Shown: in pieces, positions 5,971 through 8,034 of the stretch
Numbering within the stretch: the first letter of the stretch is position 1
Layout: each line of letters opens with the position of its first letter
Made by a program: the position numbers and the translations under genes
NCBI GenBank assembly: GCA_030018795.1
Contig: JASEHA010000086.1
Span: 1-8,034, forward strand
Direction: 5' to 3'
Length of the DNA: 8,034 nucleotides
Source of the DNA: a bacterium
Lineage (GTDB): Bacteria > UBA9089 > CG2-30-40-21
The notes under the pieces: model-generated
Databases searched by the model: none
The model's input: only the letters and a program-made list of their open reading frames with translations
Told to the model about the DNA's origin: nothing

Positions 5971-7065
5971 TCACCCTAATTGTTCAGCTTGAATTATCCC
6001 GCCGCCAACAACCTCATCATCTCTATAAAAAACCACTGATTGGCCTGGTGTTATTGCCTGTTGAGGCTCATCAAACTCTACACTCACCATGTCACTGCCC
6101 CCATTTAAGGGTGAGACAAAAGCCTTTGTCTCTTTGTGTAAGTATCTTATCCTTGCCATCAGCGAAAGCCTTGAGGTAATGCCTGGGACAGAGACCCAAT
6201 TCATTGATTTAGCCGTCAGTCTCTGGCTATAAAGCAGGTCTTTATCACCAACAATAACAGCATTTCTACACGAGTCGATACGGATGACATAAAGCGGCTT
6301 GCCAACTGCAATCCCTAACCCCCGCCTCTGTCCTATGGTATAAAAGGCAATCCCTTCATGCCTGCCAATGATATTTCCATCACTGTCGAGAATATCACCT
6401 GGAACAAGCCTGTCTGCAGCCCTTTGCTTGATGAATTCCTGATAATTGTTTTGGGGGATAAAGCATATCTCCTGTGATTCAGTCTTGGCTGCTGTTTTAA
6501 GCCCAAGCCTTTCTGCTATCTTACGCACATCTGCCTTGTGATAATTACCCAGGGGCATGATTGCCTGCGATAGCTGCTTTTGAGTAAGCCGATAGAGAAA
6601 GTAGGATTGATCCTTAGTTGCATCAATCCCTTTTCTAATCACAAATCGTGCATCTTTCTGTTCTATTCTCGCATAATGTCCGGTAGCCAGATACTTTGCC
6701 CCTAATTGCCTTGCCCTGTCAAGCAATAATCCAAACTTTATCATAGAATTACAGGCAACACATGGATTTGGGGTATAGCCATTAAGGTATTCATCCATAA
6801 AGGGATGAATTATTTCTTGCTCAAACTCTGTCTTGCAATCAACAATATAGTGTTTTATGCTCAGCCTGACTGCTACATCCCTGGCATCTTCAAAAGCTTG
6901 CAATGAACAGCATGTGTCTGGCTGCTCGATTTCACAACCCAATTCAAGCAGATTCATAGTAATGCCTATAACCTTATAGCCTGCTTCCTTAAGCAAATAA
7001 GCAGTTACAGATGAATCAACCCCGCCGCTCATAGCCACAGCAACTTTTTCTCCCCTTTTTGCCAT
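5971..7065 (-). CDS. mnmA: tRNA 2-thiouridylase MnmA (TrmU)
   Basis: MnmA adenylates U34 of Lys, Glu and Gln tRNAs and replaces its 2-oxygen with sulfur. The 364-residue length is usual. The N-terminal PP-loop AMSGGVDSS (11-19) binds ATP. NPCVACNSMIKFG (100-112) holds Cys102 and Cys105; Cys105 aligns with E. coli Cys102. ATGHYAR (127-133) and KDQSYFLYRL (151-160) bind tRNA and nucleotide. ESQEICFIP (196-204) holds Cys201, matching E. coli Cys199. GQRRGLGIA (245-253) opens the central domain and a beta-barrel follows. ATG 7065 is preferred because GAGG (complement of 7073-7076) lies 7 nt upstream. A GTG at 7069-7071 overlapping the larE stop as GTGA is in frame but too close to that site. It is translationally linked to larE. 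Confidence 0.96.
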   Translation of the reverse strand: MAKRGEKVAVAMSGGVDSSVTAYLLKEAGYKVIGITMNLLELGCEIEQPDTCCSLQAFEDARDVAVRLSIKHYIVDCKTEFEQEIIHPFMDEYLNGYTPNPCVACNSMIKFGLLLDRARQLGAKYLATGHYARIEQKDARFVIRKGIDATKDQSYFLYRLTQKQLSQAIMPLGNYHKADVRKIAERLGLKTAAKTESQEICFIPQNNYQEFIKQRAADRLVPGDILDSDGNIIGRHEGIAFYTIGQRRGLGIAVGKPLYVIRIDSCRNAVIVGDKDLLYSQRLTAKSMNWVSVPGITSRLSLMARIRYLHKETKAFVSPLNGGSDMVSVEFDEPQQAITPGQSVVFYRDDEVVGGGIIQAEQLG

Positions 7066-7067
7066 AC

Positions 7068-7868
7068 TCACACCTCATTCATGCTCCCGCTGCGGTATCC
7101 TGCAAGGTCAAGGGTTACAAAATTATAGCCAAGCTGCTTGAGTCTGGTTACAATCATATCCTGTTTTTCTATGCAAAGATGCATCTGCTGCCTATCTACC
7201 TCAATTCGACAGAGATTTTCATAATGCCTTACCCGTATATTGGAGATCCCCAGCTCTTTAAGATACCCCTCTGCTATCTCCACCATATTTAACGCATTAG
7301 GAGTAATTTGTTTGCCATATGGGAAACGTGAGGCAAGGCAAGCGTTGGATGGTTTATCATGGGTAGTAAGTCCCATATCTTTTGATAATTTGCGTATCTC
7401 ATCCTTGGTCAGACAGGCCATTTCTAATGGTGATAGCACGCCAAACTCTCTTGCCGCATCTCTTCCTGGACGAATATCGTTGACATCAGATGCGTTTGAG
7501 CCATCCAGAATATGGTTTAACCCATGTTCTGTGGCTATCTGGCGTAATCTTTCAAACAAATCCTTCTTGCAAAGGTAGCATCTGTTTCTCGGATTATCAG
7601 TAAAACCAGGGATTAACAGCTCATTTGACTCAATAAACAAATGTCGCACACCCAGTTCCATGGCTATTCTTTCTGCTATTTCAGCCTCTGTCATAGTATA
7701 CAAAGGTGATCTGGCAGTTACAGCCAGCACCCTGTCTCCCAGAACATCACGAGCAATCTTAAGCACAAGTGTTGAATCTACCCCGCCAGAATAAGCAACC
7801 AGGACACTCCCCATCCCTCTCAAGTCTGCCTTCATCTGCTCCAATTTCTCTTTAATCCTTACAGCCAT
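7068..7868 (-). CDS. larE: LarE-type ATP-dependent sulfur transferase
   Basis: LarE adenylates the carboxylates of pyridinium-3,5-biscarboxylic acid mononucleotide and turns them into thiocarboxylates. LarC then inserts nickel to give the nickel-pincer cofactor of lactate racemase-type enzymes. The 266-residue protein has the PP-loop YSGGVDSTL (26-34), NPRNRCYLCKKDLF (92-105, Cys97 and Cys100), DGSNASD (122-128), RPGRDAARE (133-141) and PSNACLASRFPYG (173-185, Cys177). Lactobacillus LarE sacrifices the single cysteine at the Cys177 position. The added CxxC here matches the class known to hold a [4Fe-4S] cluster. ATG 7868 is chosen because AGGAG (complement of 7874-7878) lies 5 nt upstream; an in-frame ATG at 7910 has none. 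LarB, LarC and LarA are absent. The family also includes proteins of unproven role, so the substrate is inferred. Confidence 0.88.
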   Translation of the reverse strand: MAVRIKEKLEQMKADLRGMGSVLVAYSGGVDSTLVLKIARDVLGDRVLAVTARSPLYTMTEAEIAERIAMELGVRHLFIESNELLIPGFTDNPRNRCYLCKKDLFERLRQIATEHGLNHILDGSNASDVNDIRPGRDAAREFGVLSPLEMACLTKDEIRKLSKDMGLTTHDKPSNACLASRFPYGKQITPNALNMVEIAEGYLKELGISNIRVRHYENLCRIEVDRQQMHLCIEKQDMIVTRLKQLGYNFVTLDLAGYRSGSMNEV

Positions 7869-7970
7869 AATTACTCCTAAAACTCGATGCTCCAGTTTTT
7901 TCTGGCTCATAGGAATCGCCTCAGACCAAAAATAGTAAAATGCTTATCTGGTATTCTTGTAGCTGCGACT

Positions 7971-8034
7971 TGCCAGAGGCAGAAGGTCTGCTGCCAGTGC
8001 TACCTCTGCCAGAGGTGCTACCCTGAAATCGGCA
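7971..8034. repeat. Compound repeat at the right edge, cut by the window
   Basis: GTGCTACC occurs at 7997-8004 and again at 8015-8022, 18 bp apart. Between them ACCTCTG (8002-8008) and CAGAGGT (8010-8016) form a near-perfect palindrome around one base. To the left, GCAGA (7979-7983) and TCTGC (7987-7991) form another small stem, and TGCCAGAGG-like units recur at 7971-7979 and 8008-8015. No gene is visible in 7911-8034 and no convincing promoter for the minus-strand larE was found. The block is richer in GC than the genes nearby and probably belongs to a dispersed repeat extending past the window. Confidence 0.6.

Noticed and set aside
7869..7910. Possible 14-residue N-terminal extension of LarE from ATG 7910
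   Set aside because: No Shine-Dalgarno precedes it, while the ATG at 7868 has AGGAG 5 nt upstream and gives the usual family length.
7911..7960. Promoter for the larE operon on the minus strand
   Set aside because: TACTAT could serve as a -10, but no acceptable -35 lies 16-18 bp upstream, so the call is not supportable.
1..8034. Defence system, prophage, integron or new multi-gene system
   Set aside because: Apart from the small pilin-like protein, every gene belongs to a known housekeeping or cofactor family; no nuclease, integrase, transposase or toxin-antitoxin pair was seen.

Overview
The window reads as a gene-dense stretch of an AT-rich bacterial chromosome from a lineage I cannot name. 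Short intergenic gaps, Shine-Dalgarno-led genes, occasional TTG starts, system II cytochrome c maturation genes (ResB/CcsA) and several families of small palindromic repeats fit an uncultured, probably anaerobic bacterium. CooC and LarE also suggest nickel enzymes. The phylum is not decidable from the sequence alone.

Layout, plus strand (1-3931): a partial palindromic repeat at the left edge, then a near-consensus sigma-70-type promoter (128-156). It drives a 135-residue protein that looks like the soluble part of a type II secretion pseudopilin without its membrane anchor. A perfect 30-bp palindrome follows, then ribH (lumazine synthase), nusB (antitermination factor), a stem-forming repeat block, a PHP-family phosphoesterase, cobU (cobalamin lower-ligand assembly, TTG start overlapping the previous stop), a second copy of the palindrome followed by a T-run, and cooC (nickel-insertion ATPase).

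Layout, minus strand (3947-7868, transcribed right to left): larE (nickel-pincer cofactor sulfur transferase), mnmA (tRNA 2-thiouridylase, about 2 nt after larE), a GC-rich hairpin repeat, resB and ccsA (cytochrome c heme delivery and attachment). The two blocks converge with only 15 bp between the cooC and ccsA stops. The right edge (7971-8034) is a compound repeat cut by the window end.

How the genes fit together: most are housekeeping or cofactor genes, with a theme of metal and sulfur cofactors. CobU serves cobalt corrinoids, CooC serves nickel CO dehydrogenase, LarE serves the nickel-pincer nucleotide, MnmA serves tRNA thiolation, and ResB/CcsA serve heme. The enzymes that would use these cofactors, and the other genes of each pathway, are not in the window. 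I see no defence system, prophage, CRISPR array, RNA gene or intact mobile element. The best leads are the anchor-less pilin-like protein, the duplicated palindromes placed about 50 nt upstream of ribH and cooC, the repeat that abuts the PHP gene start, and the matching three-cysteine layout in the adjacent LarE and MnmA.
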